Position numbers and translations under genes: made by a program
The notes under the pieces: model-generated
The model's input: the letters and a program-made list of their open reading frames with translations, nothing else
What the model was told of the DNA's origin: nothing
Databases searched by the model: none
In this document: one piece after another, positions 1-9,552 of the stretch
How the letters are laid out: the number at the start of each line of letters is the position of its first letter
Position numbering within the stretch: the first letter of the stretch is position 1
Source: Gammaproteobacteria bacterium
GTDB taxonomy: Bacteria; Pseudomonadota; Gammaproteobacteria; Competibacterales; Competibacteraceae
Length of the DNA: 64,000 bases
Direction: 5' to 3'
Assembly (NCBI GenBank): GCA_024234995.1
Contig: JACKNF010000006.1
Span: 1 to 64,000 of the forward strand

Positions 1-1
1 C

Positions 2-1036
2 AAGCAGTTGCAAAGTAACGTAAATTACGCGCTGGTTGGGTTGTTCGTCATCATCTTGGGTTCAACGCTGTTGAGCGTGGTGTTCTGGCTGACTCTCGGT
101 GATGAGAACAAAATCTATGATCGTTATCGGGTTTATTTCCATGAATCGGTCGCTGGCCTGAATTTAAAGGCAACCGTGCGTTATCGCGGTGTCGACATCG
201 GGCAAGTGGAATCAATTCGCCTGGACCCCAACAACCCCGACCGGGTTGATGTTGTATTGGATATCGAACGGGGCACACCGATTCGCCGCGACACCATTGC
301 AACTCTATCCACCCGAGGTTTGACCGGCGTAGCCTCGGTGGAACTCAGCGGCGGCGGCCAATCGCTGCCGCTGGAAAAGGAGCGGAACCAGGATTTGCCG
401 GTCATTCAAGCTGGGGCTTCCTTAGTGACACGCCTGGATGATGGATTTAATAATTTCCTGACCAATGTCGATAACCTATCGAAGCGGCTGGAGCGGTTGC
501 TGAACGATGACAATCAGACCGCACTGACCGAAACCTTACAGCATTTGAGCACCGTCAGCGGCGCAGTGGCCGACCGTTCTGATAGCCTGCGCCAGACGCT
601 GAAGAATATCGCAACCTTCACAGGTGTCCTGGCCCAGCGCTCTGAACGCATGGGCCGGGCGCTGGATCAACTGGCGACGGCTCTGGAAAGCACAGATGAG
701 CTGAGTACGCAATTTCAGGCTACTCTGCGCGATGTTCAGGCCGCTGCCCAGGCTGTACGCACTGCAGCTAATAACATCACCCAGACCAGTCAAGCTTTTA
801 CTGAACTCGCCGGGGATGGCCGCCAAACGCTACGGCGCCTAGGTCAGAATACCGTGCCAGAACTTGATACGCTGCTGGTGCAAGCTAACGAGTTGATGAC
901 TGCGCTGCAACGATTGACTGAAATGCTGGAAGAGAATCCCCGGGCGCTGCTGCTAGGCCAGCCGCGGGGCCGGCCTGGGCCAGGAGAAGGTCATCAGATT
1001 TCAGACCTTAGATTTCAGGCTCCAGACGCCAGATGA
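2..1036 (+). CDS. MlaD-family (MCE domain) lipid ABC transporter substrate-binding protein, 5' end cut by window
   Basis: This is a membrane-anchored MCE protein of the Mla/Pqi/Ttg2 type, which binds lipids in the periplasm for an ABC importer. An N-terminal membrane helix (about residues 8-28) is followed by an MCE domain (about 40-116, with the motif RGVDIGQV) and a long helical, coiled-coil-like C-terminal half (about 140-310). The first in-frame start inside the window is a TTG at base 8. The codons before it (AAG CAG) are open, so the true start is probably an ATG just outside the window. The permease and ATPase genes expected upstream are not in view. The auxiliary lipoprotein gene follows 45 bp downstream, as in many MCE operons. 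The family is clear; the lipid carried is not. Confidence 0.88.
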   Translation, partial: KQLQSNVNYALVGLFVIILGSTLLSVVFWLTLGDENKIYDRYRVYFHESVAGLNLKATVRYRGVDIGQVESIRLDPNNPDRVDVVLDIERGTPIRRDTIATLSTRGLTGVASVELSGGGQSLPLEKERNQDLPVIQAGASLVTRLDDGFNNFLTNVDNLSKRLERLLNDDNQTALTETLQHLSTVSGAVADRSDSLRQTLKNIATFTGVLAQRSERMGRALDQLATALESTDELSTQFQATLRDVQAAAQAVRTAANNITQTSQAFTELAGDGRQTLRRLGQNTVPELDTLLVQANELMTALQRLTEMLEENPRALLLGQPRGRPGPGEGHQISDLRFQAPDAR

Positions 1037-1081
1037 AAGACCTGATGCCCTGATATCAGATTGATTTGAGGAGAAAAGGAC

Positions 1082-1717
1082 GTGTTTTGCAGTATCAGAG
1101 GCGGCGTAGTGACGGAGCGATGCAGCGTGCTATTACTGGTCATGCTAGCGGTATTGACCGGTTGTACGCTACCACAGGATAACTCACCGCCACCGCAGGC
1201 CTATTTGCTGGGGGATGGGGGGGCGTTTACCCCAGCGCCGGCGCGACGGTTCAGTGGCAAGATCCTGTTGGTGACCGTCTCTAAAGGAGCGCCGGGCTTC
1301 GATTCACCGAATATCGCCTACACCCGCGAACCACTCAAACTGGATTATTACAACGACAGTGTCTGGAGCGACACGCCAGCGAAGATGTTGCTGCCCATTC
1401 TCGTCCGGGCATTCGAAACCACAGGCGCGTTCAAGGCTGTGGTGTCGCCGCCATCACCAATGCTGGCTGACATACGGGTGGATATGGATTTGATCCGCCT
1501 GCAACAGGAATTTATGACGATGCCCAGCCGGGTACGCCTGACTGTCCGCCTGAAAGTAGTGGATATGAAGAACAGGCAAGTGTTAGGTACGCAGATATTT
1601 GAGGCCGTAGAACCCGCACCTAGCGGGAATGCCTATGGCGGAGTGCAGGCGGCCAACGCAGCGATGCATAAAGTGCTGAGCGAAATGGTGCCGTTTACAT
1701 TGAGCTACTTGGAGTGA
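1082..1717 (+). CDS. ABC-type transport auxiliary lipoprotein (PqiC/YmbA-like)
   Basis: This is an outer-membrane lipoprotein of the ABC transport auxiliary family (PqiC/YmbA-like), thought to contact MCE proteins across the periplasm. The N-terminus has a short hydrophobic stretch ending in the lipobox LTGC at about residues 25-28, so the mature protein should begin at that cysteine. The body is a soluble domain of about 180 residues with no further membrane segment. The GTG at 1082 has GAGGAG eight bases upstream; a second GTG at 1109 would give a tighter signal peptide and is a fair alternative. It follows the MCE gene directly and probably belongs to the same operon. Confidence 0.82.
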   Translation: MFCSIRGGVVTERCSVLLLVMLAVLTGCTLPQDNSPPPQAYLLGDGGAFTPAPARRFSGKILLVTVSKGAPGFDSPNIAYTREPLKLDYYNDSVWSDTPAKMLLPILVRAFETTGAFKAVVSPPSPMLADIRVDMDLIRLQQEFMTMPSRVRLTVRLKVVDMKNRQVLGTQIFEAVEPAPSGNAYGGVQAANAAMHKVLSEMVPFTLSYLE

Positions 1718-1871
1718 CCAAAAGAATTGGGCGAATCGTGCTGCCATTCACTGCATTCGCAGCATATTGCGCGGTCGTCATGGACTACTATCTGTGACAA
1801 GCGTTCTTTCCGTCCATGAATCCTGCTAATCTGTTTAAAATAAAATCCGGCCCGGAAAGCCTGGAGGATCC

Positions 1872-2972
1872 ATGCCAGTCCGACATGTTCTTGTGGTAGA
1901 TGATTCCAAGTCCGCACGATTAATGCTGCGCAAAATGTTGCAAGGCTTTGGCATGACTGTGGATACCGCAGAATCCGCTGAGGAAGCACTGAATTATCTG
2001 CGCGACCGGCAACCGGACGCTATTTTCATGGATCACACCATGCCCGGCATGGATGGTTTAACGGCTGTGCGGCAAATTAAGGATAATCCAACCATTGCCG
2101 CAATTCCGGTCGCAATGTACACCTCCCGGGATGAACCCGCCTATCTGCAAGAAGCCCAAGCAGCAGGCGCTATTGATGTGCTGACGAAACCAGCCATGCC
2201 GGAAATTTTAGGCGTGCTTCTCGAACGGATGCATCAAGCGCTCGATGCCGCTCAGGCGCCTATGAATGCGCCGGTGCCTGAGGATAGCGGGAGCGTGCCG
2301 GCTGAGTGGGTCGAGAAAGCCGTTGCCGAGAAGGCAGAATCGGTCATTTATGACGCTATTGAGTCTCAAATCCTGCCGCTGCTCAACGATGTAATTGCTA
2401 AGCTGCGACAGGAAATGGATGCCAAGGTAAAGACCTGCAGCCAGGTTGCCGAGCGGATTTGCCAGGAACAGCTTGCAGCTTGGCAACCGCCCCCCTATGA
2501 ATCTGCCCATCCACCGTTAACCGAAGATACGATTAGAGCACAGATATCTCTTTTACTGGATGAGCGCATGGCGATCTTTCGAAGCCAGGAACAAGCTAAG
2601 CTTGAAGAGCTCGTGCGCAATGTGGCGGTAGATACTTGTAAAAACCAATTGCATGAATTGTCCGAACATTTGGTGCGGCAACTGAGCAACCGGTTTGCCG
2701 AAGCCGTGCAGAAAGCCACGTTGACAGCCCGGGAAGCAGCGGTCGAGGCAGCCCGGGAAACAGCCGCCTCGGAAATGCTGTTAAGGATGCCGGAAAAAGA
2801 AACCGCTATGACTCATTCCGAAACAGAAGATGTCACCACCGTGGCTGAACGTGCAGCCCGTCAATTATGGATGGACGCACGACGCGACTTGGGAAGGCGT
2901 ATTTACTGGGCAGCGATTTTTGCAGCAGCGGTTGGCATTGGAGCAGCGGTGATAGTGTACGGTTTGCGTTGA
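1872..2972 (+). CDS. Response-regulator receiver protein with helical middle and C-terminal membrane anchor
   Basis: Residues 1-120 form a CheY-like receiver domain: acidic pair D10-D11, phosphoacceptor D54 in FMDHTMPGMDG, T84, and K106 in LTKPA. No DNA-binding or enzymatic output domain follows. Instead there are about 200 residues of helix-rich, charged sequence and one transmembrane helix at the extreme C-terminus (about 343-363, with basic RR before it). The output is therefore probably protein-protein contact at the inner membrane. CTGGAGG lies just before the ATG. The next gene is a membrane-anchored coiled-coil protein, and a SrfB-type gene follows. The phosphorylating kinase is not in the window. 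The architecture is read directly; the role is inferred. Confidence 0.75.
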   Translation: MPVRHVLVVDDSKSARLMLRKMLQGFGMTVDTAESAEEALNYLRDRQPDAIFMDHTMPGMDGLTAVRQIKDNPTIAAIPVAMYTSRDEPAYLQEAQAAGAIDVLTKPAMPEILGVLLERMHQALDAAQAPMNAPVPEDSGSVPAEWVEKAVAEKAESVIYDAIESQILPLLNDVIAKLRQEMDAKVKTCSQVAERICQEQLAAWQPPPYESAHPPLTEDTIRAQISLLLDERMAIFRSQEQAKLEELVRNVAVDTCKNQLHELSEHLVRQLSNRFAEAVQKATLTAREAAVEAARETAASEMLLRMPEKETAMTHSETEDVTTVAERAARQLWMDARRDLGRRIYWAAIFAAAVGIGAAVIVYGLR

Positions 2973-3044
2973 AAACAGGCCGATCATCCAGACGCTGAAT
3001 GATCAAGATGAAAATTGATAAGCCATTAAGTGGACTGAAGAATC

Positions 3045-4043
3045 ATGGCAGACATCGTCTATTTAATAATTGGAATGATTGCCGGGCTGGTAGTGGGTGG
3101 TGTTGTGATTTATCTGTTGCCTTACCAAACTCTGCGCGGCACCCTTGCTCAAACACAAGCTGAACTGGAGGAAGCCCGGTCCAGCAATAGCACCTTGCAC
3201 GCGAACTTGCTTGAAGAACAGTCCAAGGGCTATCAGGGCCGCCAGACCTTACTGGGGCGGCAGAAGCGGCTTGAACACGATCTGGCTGAAGCAAGCGAGC
3301 GTCAGGCTGAGCTGGAGAGACAATATGCTGAATTCAAGGAACAAGGCGGACAACAATTGCAGGCGCAACAGCAGGAAATTGAAAAGCTGCATGAGATCAT
3401 AGCCCAAATGGAAAAGGACCAGGCGGCGTTACAAGACCGTTTCGCTCAAAAAAGCGCCGAATGGGATGAACAGCGGCACAGTTTACTCTTGCTGAATGGC
3501 CAGCTTGAGGACCAATTGCAAGGATTACATCGGGAAAAGACCCAGCTAAGCAGCCGGCTGGATCAACAACAGGAGATCTGGGAGCGCGAACGGCTGGACT
3601 TGCAAATTCAGGTGAACACCTTGGAAGACAACCTGACGTTGCAAAAAGCGCGCGCTGATCAGAATTTGCCGCCAGACAGAGCCTTTCAGGTGGAGCAACT
3701 ACAAGCCGAGCTGGCGGATCTCAAAAAGCAGCGCACTGCCTGGGAGGAAGAGCGCCAGCATTCTCAAGAACAACTTGAGCGATTGCAAGCCGAACGGCGA
3801 TCATTGCGAACCCAGATCATGGAAGCAGGTGACGCGAAGGAAAGCGCAGGTCCAACCGCTGCTGAGCAGGAAGTAAAGAAGCTGCGTCAGCAATTATTAG
3901 AGGTTCAACAGGAATATCAGATTCTTAATGAAAAACTAACAGCGCGCGATCACCAATCTGAACAGGAGCGCAGTGCATTGGAAGCAGAAATCGAGCAATT
4001 GATGGAACGGCTGCTGCGGGTACAACGTGAGCGAGCCGTCTAA
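3045..4043 (+). CDS. Membrane-anchored coiled-coil protein
   Basis: I do not recognise a named family. An N-terminal transmembrane helix (about residues 4-26, glycine- and valine-rich) is followed by an almost continuous coiled coil from residue 30 to the end, dominated by Q, E, L, K and R. The type resembles cell-envelope tethers or RmuC/DUF1043-like proteins, but no RmuC nuclease domain follows. It is in the same orientation as the receiver protein 72 bp upstream, and the two may form one membrane complex. Low-complexity helical sequence makes homology-based naming unreliable. Confidence 0.6.
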   Translation: MADIVYLIIGMIAGLVVGGVVIYLLPYQTLRGTLAQTQAELEEARSSNSTLHANLLEEQSKGYQGRQTLLGRQKRLEHDLAEASERQAELERQYAEFKEQGGQQLQAQQQEIEKLHEIIAQMEKDQAALQDRFAQKSAEWDEQRHSLLLLNGQLEDQLQGLHREKTQLSSRLDQQQEIWERERLDLQIQVNTLEDNLTLQKARADQNLPPDRAFQVEQLQAELADLKKQRTAWEEERQHSQEQLERLQAERRSLRTQIMEAGDAKESAGPTAAEQEVKKLRQQLLEVQQEYQILNEKLTARDHQSEQERSALEAEIEQLMERLLRVQRERAV

Positions 4044-4063
4044 TTTATGCGGCGACTATATGC

Positions 4064-4612
4064 TTATTGCGGCATTTTCCCATTATTTTGCTGCATCATT
4101 TTCTCGGATAGCATCTGTGCCTGTCTTTCCAGCACTCGTTTCATTTGCAACGCTTTAAGGGACAAGTCACTCTCATTGACCTGATCGGCTGGAGTCTCGA
4201 CGAGATCAGCTGTTTCCGTTAGATCAGTTACAGACTTCACGGCTGTTCCTCTAACCAAGCAATGCACATAAACAGTGAGACCAGGGCCTTTTAGTTTTGC
4301 ATCATAAGACCCTGGAACTGCTGCACAAAAACCGATAAAGGATTTACCATCGCCGGTGGGGGCACAGCTTATTTGATAGCCTATATTCGTGTTATCAAAG
4401 TTAGTGTTTAACCCAAAACAGTTACATCCCCCGCCAGTGGCTGCTTCATTGCTCTCGCAAGAAGCCACCACTGATCTGGAAGCAATAGAGGATTCTGTAT
4501 TAAAGTCAGAGTAGACTCCATGGGTTCGCACCTGGGGCCTTGCTGCATCCGAAAGTGCGGGCACTAACAAAACAATAGATAGTAAGCTTGTGATTACAGG
4601 ATAGATTTTCAT
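4064..4612 (-). CDS. Secreted hypothetical protein
   Basis: Residues 1-23 form a clear signal peptide (basic start, hydrophobic core, ALSDAA cleavage region). The mature protein of about 160 residues contains a cysteine-rich central part (an ESNEAATGGGCNCFG region and further cysteines near ISCAP, GFCAAV and VHCLV), which suggests disulfides in the periplasm or outside the cell. The C-terminal 50 residues look helical. I recognise no family. It lies on the opposite strand to its neighbours, tail-to-tail with the coiled-coil gene and head-to-head with the SrfB gene, sharing an A+T-rich 87-bp intergenic region with the latter. Confidence 0.55.
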   Translation of the reverse strand: MKIYPVITSLLSIVLLVPALSDAARPQVRTHGVYSDFNTESSIASRSVVASCESNEAATGGGCNCFGLNTNFDNTNIGYQISCAPTGDGKSFIGFCAAVPGSYDAKLKGPGLTVYVHCLVRGTAVKSVTDLTETADLVETPADQVNESDLSLKALQMKRVLERQAQMLSEKMMQQNNGKMPQ

Positions 4613-4648
4613 GAAATAACTTCCTAGTCACAGTTTGCAATATGTATA

Positions 4649-4666
4649 CAATATTTGCCAATATTG
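4649..4666. promoter_or_regulatory. Inverted repeat in the divergent promoter region before srfB-like gene
   Basis: A perfect inverted repeat (CAATATT, four-base spacer TGCC, AATATTG) sits in the A+T-rich intergenic region between the divergent secreted-protein gene and the SrfB-like gene. It is placed where an operator controlling both promoters could be. This is seen directly; function is not shown, and short A+T palindromes arise easily by chance. Confidence 0.3.
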
Positions 4667-4699
4667 TTATTTAGTTAACAATTGCATCAAGAATGGCAA

Positions 4700-7654
4700 A
4701 TGAATAAGGAAAAGGCAAGCGTTATGCTGGCAAAACTCAGGCGACTCGGTCCGCTCATCAACCTGATTCCCAACACTGCCATCCAATTTCTGGATTTCGG
4801 TTTTAACCTTAATGAGATCCGGTTATCGCGAGCGTTCCTGACGGAAAATGGCACGGATGGGCGTCCGTTGTTGACACCTTTGTACACTGATGACACGAGC
4901 GGCCAGTTCACGACACGCGATGGGCGTACCATCAAGCCAGAGCACGCTTATTCGCTGAATGTTGCCAAGGCAGCAATGATTCTTGACAAAGTCTGGCTAC
5001 CGATTCCTTTCCTGCGCATCCGTGAGCGCCGCTCAGATGACTATCATCTATTTGACAATGGGCCCATTAATTGGGCCCGCGCCCGCTTTGTGGAATTGCC
5101 AGCGCCAGACATCGAGGGCCATACTCACCGGGTGACGCTCGCGTTTGACACGCAATTATTGCCGACCCGTGAAGGCCGCCCTTATCTCGCCCCCAGCCCA
5201 CTGGATATGCAATCCGGTGAGGAATTCGCTCTGAGCGATGCCGAGGATGATACAAGCTGGTTTCTAGAGCAGGCGTGGGTGCAGGAATGGGTGTATCAGT
5301 ATTTTCACACTTATGAATTACACCGCCGGGCGCCACGCCGGGTCGACGAATCCGAAGTTCGCGCCAGTCCCGATGCCCAAGCAGCCTGGTTAACCGTGCT
5401 AACCCTGCTGAAAAAGGCAGTGCAACCACCGCGATTGCGCTTTACCTTTGTTGATGATGGAGCGGCGGCCCGGCTCAACCAGCCGGTGGATGTAGATTTG
5501 GTATTGGACATCGGCAACTCCCGTACCTGCGGCATACTGATGGAAACCAGCGGTGATGCACCGGTGGATATGAATGACAGCTACCGTCTGGTCTTGCGCG
5601 ATCTCAGCCACCCAGAACGTGTCTATGACGAGCCATTCCCCAGCCGGATCGAGTTCGTACGCAGTGCATTTGGCGATGAAAAATTGTCCCGCCGCAGTGG
5701 CCGGAGCAGCGCTTTTTTGTGGCCGGCAGTGACTCGTGTCGGTTTTGAAGCCCAAGCATTGTCCTATTTCAGCCATGGCACCGAGGGCAGTACTGGCCTG
5801 TCCAGCCCTAAGCGCTATTTATGGGATACCGGCCCACGGCACCATGCCTGGCGGTTCAATGCCGGGCCGGCAACGGGCAGCAGCGATAGTGGACCAGTGA
5901 CTACGGGGCCATTTGTCGGGCACCTGCGCGAAGACGGTGAAGAATTAACGCCCGGTGAACCACCGGCAGTCACTGCGTTATTTTCGCGCGGATCGTTGAT
6001 GAGCTTTTTTGTCGCTGAGGTGCTGTTGCAAGCCTTCGTTCAGGCCAACTCACCCGCTCGCCGCTCCGAGCGGGTTTATTCCGAGGCACCGCGCCGGCTG
6101 CGGCGGGTGATTCTGACCATGCCCACCGCCATGCCGCTGGCTGAACGCAAGCTCTTCACCCGCCGGGTGAATACAGCGATCCGTCTCACTTGGCGGGCAC
6201 TGGGACTGAATGAGAGTCAAGCCCCAGAACCTTTCCTGCAATGGGACGAAGCAACCGGCACCCAGATCGTGTTTCTTTACAACGAGGTCAAGCATAATTT
6301 CCAGGGCGATGCGGCATTGCTTTTCGAGGTATTTGGCCAGGTACGGGAAGGGTATGGCGAGACCCCTTGCCTGCGGCTGGCCAGCATTGATATCGGCGGC
6401 GGCACCACCGATCTCATCATCACCACCTATCAATTGGAAGGCGGCACGGCGCTGCGGCCCACCCAGGAATTTCGTGAGGGCTTCAACATCGCTGGCGATG
6501 ATGTGTTATGCGGCTTGATCGAACGCAATGTGCTGCCGGCGTTGCTGGAAGCGATCCGCGCTAGCGGCGCAGCGAATCCCGAGGAATTGCTGGCACGGCG
6601 ATTGGGCGCCAATCGAGGCGATCAGGCCGAACGCGAGCGCACCCTGCGCCGGCAATTCGCCAGCCAGGTCGCATTGCCGCTGGCACTGGCGCTGCTGCAG
6701 CGCTACGAGAGTACCGACCTGACCACGAGCAATGAAGCAGTCACTTTCAAATTGGCCGATGTCTATCCCCCAGGCGCTGGACCCCATAAACAAATCACCG
6801 CTTTTTTGGAAGAGGCGGTTCATGCCGCCGGTGGTCAGGGCTTTCAACTGGCCGAAGTCGCGTTTTCCACGACCATGCTGGCGGTGGACACGACCGTGCG
6901 CCGCATTCTGGGTCAAGTGCTCAGCGACCTGTGTGAAGTCGTACATCTCTATGACTGCGACTACCTGCTGATTTCCGGACGGCCCTGCCGGTTACCGGCC
7001 GTGCGGGGAGCGATTCTGGCCAAGCTGCCCGCGCCGCCCGATCGTATTGTCAGCCTGCATGCTTACCGGGTTGGCGACTGGTACCCATTCCGTTCGGTCA
7101 GCGGCCGGCTGACCGATCCCAAGACTACAGCAGCAGTCGGAGCCATGGTTTGCGCGCTTTCCGAAGGGCAATTGTACAAATTCAACCTGCGTAGCCGCGA
7201 ATTGGGTATGAAATCCACGGCCCGCTTCATCGGAGTACTGGAACAAACCGGACGGTTAAAGCCAGAGAACGTGCTGTTTGCCAATCTGGAATTGGAAGAC
7301 CGTAAGACCCGGCTACCGGAGGCAACGTTCGATTTCTACGCCCCCGTGTTTTTGGGTTTCCGGCAATTGAATGTCGAACGCTGGCCAGCATCCCCGTTAT
7401 ACCGGGTGACCTTTGCCCATCCGCAGGATGCCCGCTCCAAGGCATTACCGCTCAAGATAACGCTGGAACGCTCCATTGATGAAAATGTCGACTTGGATTT
7501 CAAGGTGATTGCCGTAGCTGATGCTGACGGCAACCAGCAACCGGGCGGGGTGGTGCTGCTGAAATTGCAAACGCTCAAGGATGAATACGGTTACTGGCTG
7601 GATACCGGCATCTTCTCGATTTCCGCCCGTGCCAGTGATACCCCACGCCGCTGA
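4700..7654 (+). CDS. srfB: SrfB-family protein (actin/Hsp70-fold ATPase-like)
   Basis: This is a 984-residue protein matching the 'virulence factor SrfB' family in length and motifs. The actin-like nucleotide-binding signature appears twice: a phosphate-1-like motif VLDIGNSRTCG near residue 265 and a phosphate-2-like motif ASIDIGGGTTDLII near residue 555, with an adenosine-type region late in the protein. No signal peptide or membrane helix is seen. The family's biochemical role is unknown; the name comes from a regulated Salmonella operon, not from proven virulence. A TTG at 4682 is the earliest in-frame start, but the ATG at 4700 is preferred. The context with a receiver-anchor protein and small membrane proteins suggests an envelope-associated complex. 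Confidence 0.8.
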   Translation: MNKEKASVMLAKLRRLGPLINLIPNTAIQFLDFGFNLNEIRLSRAFLTENGTDGRPLLTPLYTDDTSGQFTTRDGRTIKPEHAYSLNVAKAAMILDKVWLPIPFLRIRERRSDDYHLFDNGPINWARARFVELPAPDIEGHTHRVTLAFDTQLLPTREGRPYLAPSPLDMQSGEEFALSDAEDDTSWFLEQAWVQEWVYQYFHTYELHRRAPRRVDESEVRASPDAQAAWLTVLTLLKKAVQPPRLRFTFVDDGAAARLNQPVDVDLVLDIGNSRTCGILMETSGDAPVDMNDSYRLVLRDLSHPERVYDEPFPSRIEFVRSAFGDEKLSRRSGRSSAFLWPAVTRVGFEAQALSYFSHGTEGSTGLSSPKRYLWDTGPRHHAWRFNAGPATGSSDSGPVTTGPFVGHLREDGEELTPGEPPAVTALFSRGSLMSFFVAEVLLQAFVQANSPARRSERVYSEAPRRLRRVILTMPTAMPLAERKLFTRRVNTAIRLTWRALGLNESQAPEPFLQWDEATGTQIVFLYNEVKHNFQGDAALLFEVFGQVREGYGETPCLRLASIDIGGGTTDLIITTYQLEGGTALRPTQEFREGFNIAGDDVLCGLIERNVLPALLEAIRASGAANPEELLARRLGANRGDQAERERTLRRQFASQVALPLALALLQRYESTDLTTSNEAVTFKLADVYPPGAGPHKQITAFLEEAVHAAGGQGFQLAEVAFSTTMLAVDTTVRRILGQVLSDLCEVVHLYDCDYLLISGRPCRLPAVRGAILAKLPAPPDRIVSLHAYRVGDWYPFRSVSGRLTDPKTTAAVGAMVCALSEGQLYKFNLRSRELGMKSTARFIGVLEQTGRLKPENVLFANLELEDRKTRLPEATFDFYAPVFLGFRQLNVERWPASPLYRVTFAHPQDARSKALPLKITLERSIDENVDLDFKVIAVADADGNQQPGGVVLLKLQTLKDEYGYWLDTGIFSISARASDTPRR

Positions 7655-7687
7655 AAAACACTTTCCCTTTGGCAATTTTACCCCCTG

Positions 7688-7720
7688 CCCTAACCCTCCC
7701 TCCGCACGGGGGGATGGGAT
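7688..7720. repeat. Intergenic imperfect palindrome (CCCTCC/GGGGGG type)
   Basis: This is a G+C-rich imperfect palindrome (CCCTAACCCTCCC, then ACGGGGGGATGGGA) just after the SrfB gene. It belongs to a loose class of CCCTCTCCC/GGGAGAGGG palindromes found in several intergenic regions here (15349, 17226, 40286, 42049, 46901, 49217). It could act as a transcript-end hairpin. Confidence 0.4.
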
Positions 7721-7779
7721 TTCAGGGAGAATACAATAGCCCTATCTCCTTCAAGGAGAAGGGTCATCAGGATGATTCG

Positions 7780-8427
7780 ATGGCCGATATTTCCGACGTT
7801 TCTCTCCATCCTAGCCTGCAAAGATTGAGTGCTGCGCATCGTCGCTTGAGCCGTTTATTGAGCCTGCTGTTCTTTTTAGTCATGGCCAGTGCCTTGATCT
7901 TTATGATGATCAATGCCCTCTCCAATCGCAGCATGGAAAATCTATTGATTTTCGCCGTGGGAGGTTTGGTCGTGCTACCAATGATTGCATTAATGTGGGG
8001 GTTATTGTGGTATCTGGAGCACTCGATGACGCGACGCATCAGCGAGGCTAACCAATTGCTGCGGGCAACCCCTCCAGTCAGCGCCCGGCTGACACCAGCC
8101 GGTTTGAATAGCAAATTCGGGATGTTAATGACATTGCAGCTTCTCGATCAGAGAACGGCGTCAGTACCGCTCCATGCTTTGATCGAACCGGCCTTTGGCT
8201 GGGATCAGCCACCGGGCCAGGAAATAACCATCCAATTGTACTGTCCAGATTTGAAGCCGGATCGCCGGCTGGCTGCCTTGCATAATGACAAGGTATTGAT
8301 AGGAAAGCTGGTCGATGGAAAAGCGTATAGCCGCTGGATGAAACGGATTCGTATCGCAATAGCGACAGTTATAACAATCATCGCAGTGATGATAGGTCTC
8401 TTGATCTTTCAGGAGTATCAAGCCTAA
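7780..8427 (+). CDS. Small integral membrane protein downstream of SrfB
   Basis: A 215-residue protein with two adjacent membrane helices near the N-terminus (about residues 27-49 and 58-80), a soluble middle, and a third helix at the C-terminus (about 190-210). The topology suggests a cytoplasmic or periplasmic domain of about 110 residues held by both ends. I do not recognise a family. The ATG at 7780 is chosen over an ORF opening at 7669 because the 7669-7779 stretch is the palindromic intergenic repeat and its translation is not protein-like. It follows the SrfB-like gene in the same direction. Confidence 0.6.
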   Translation: MADISDVSLHPSLQRLSAAHRRLSRLLSLLFFLVMASALIFMMINALSNRSMENLLIFAVGGLVVLPMIALMWGLLWYLEHSMTRRISEANQLLRATPPVSARLTPAGLNSKFGMLMTLQLLDQRTASVPLHALIEPAFGWDQPPGQEITIQLYCPDLKPDRRLAALHNDKVLIGKLVDGKAYSRWMKRIRIAIATVITIIAVMIGLLIFQEYQA

Positions 8428-8547
8428 AACCTTTGGATGGGACTGGCGAAAAGACTGCGCCAACTGCAACTGCACCCTGCTTCTCCCTGGAGACCGCCGG
8501 AACCCCTGATCAATCTTGATCGATACAAATTGGTATTAAACCAGCCT

Positions 8548-9447
8548 TCAATCCACAAACAACCCAGTTGATAAATAACGGTCGCCCCGATCACAGATGA
8601 CAGTTACAATCATCGCGTCCTCTACGTCCGCCGACAAACGCAAAGCTGCCGCCATCGCCCCACCCGCCGACACCCCGCAGCAAATACCTTCTTCCCGGGC
8701 CAGCCGGCGGGTTACCTCCTCAGCTTCGACCTGACTCACATCCATAACACGATCCACACGCGCCGGATCAAAAATCTTTGGCAGGTATTCCAGCGGCCAG
8801 CGCCGGATACCGGCGATAGAGGAACCTTCAGTCGGTTGGACACCAATGATTTGCACAGCAGGATTCTGTTCCTTGAGATAGCGCGACACCCCCATGATGG
8901 TGCCTGTTGTGCCCATAGCGCTGACAAAGTGCGTCACTTGACCCTGGGTATCGCACCAGATCTCGGGGCCGGTCGTCTGGTAATGCGCCAGCGGATTATC
9001 AAGATTGCCGAATTGATCCAACACCCGGCCTTTCCCTTCCTGTTCCATCTGCATCGCCAGATCACGGGCGCCTTCCATGCCCTCTTCCTTACTGACCAAA
9101 ATCAGTTCAGCACCATACGCTTTCATCGCTGCCCGGCGCTCGGCACTCTGGTTTTCCGGCATAATCAACACCATCCGGTAACCTTTTATCGCTGCAATCA
9201 TTGCCAGAGCAATACCTGTATTTCCACTGGTGGCTTCAATCAAGGTCTCGCCAGGCTGGAGTTCGCCCCGCGCCTCAGCTTGACGAATCATACTCAATGC
9301 AGGCCGGTCCTTCACCGAACCAGCCGGGTTATTACCCTCTAACTTACCGAAAATCCGGTTGGTAGTGCGCCCCGGCAACCGTTGCAAACGCACCAGCGGC
9401 GTATTGCCGACGAAAGATTCAAGGGTAGGATCAACAAGATTCGGCAT
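8548..9447 (-). CDS. cysM: Cysteine synthase B (O-acetylserine sulfhydrylase B)
   Basis: This is a PLP enzyme that makes cysteine from O-acetylserine and sulfide or thiosulfate in the cytoplasm. The PLP lysine is K46 in GSVKDRPA, and the phosphate/substrate loop TSGNTG lies at about 73-78. The 299-residue length and the short C-terminus fit CysM better than CysK. It is a single gene on the minus strand, diverging from tamA, with the A+T-rich 105-bp region between them holding both promoters. The start at MPNLVDPTLE fits the family. Confidence 0.92.
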   Translation of the reverse strand: MPNLVDPTLESFVGNTPLVRLQRLPGRTTNRIFGKLEGNNPAGSVKDRPALSMIRQAEARGELQPGETLIEATSGNTGIALAMIAAIKGYRMVLIMPENQSAERRAAMKAYGAELILVSKEEGMEGARDLAMQMEQEGKGRVLDQFGNLDNPLAHYQTTGPEIWCDTQGQVTHFVSAMGTTGTIMGVSRYLKEQNPAVQIIGVQPTEGSSIAGIRRWPLEYLPKIFDPARVDRVMDVSQVEAEEVTRRLAREEGICCGVSAGGAMAAALRLSADVEDAMIVTVICDRGDRYLSTGLFVD

Positions 9448-9552
9448 AGTCTATGGAATTCCCGTATGGAAAATTGTGACACTGGCGTTTTTCCGCCCCG
9501 CCAACTATCGTAAACAAATTATAAAACACTCAACTCATTCGATGACCGCTAC

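Noticed and set aside
7669..7779. Longer start for the small membrane protein
   Set aside because: The added 37 residues are translated from an intergenic palindrome; the ATG at 7780 gives a normal start.
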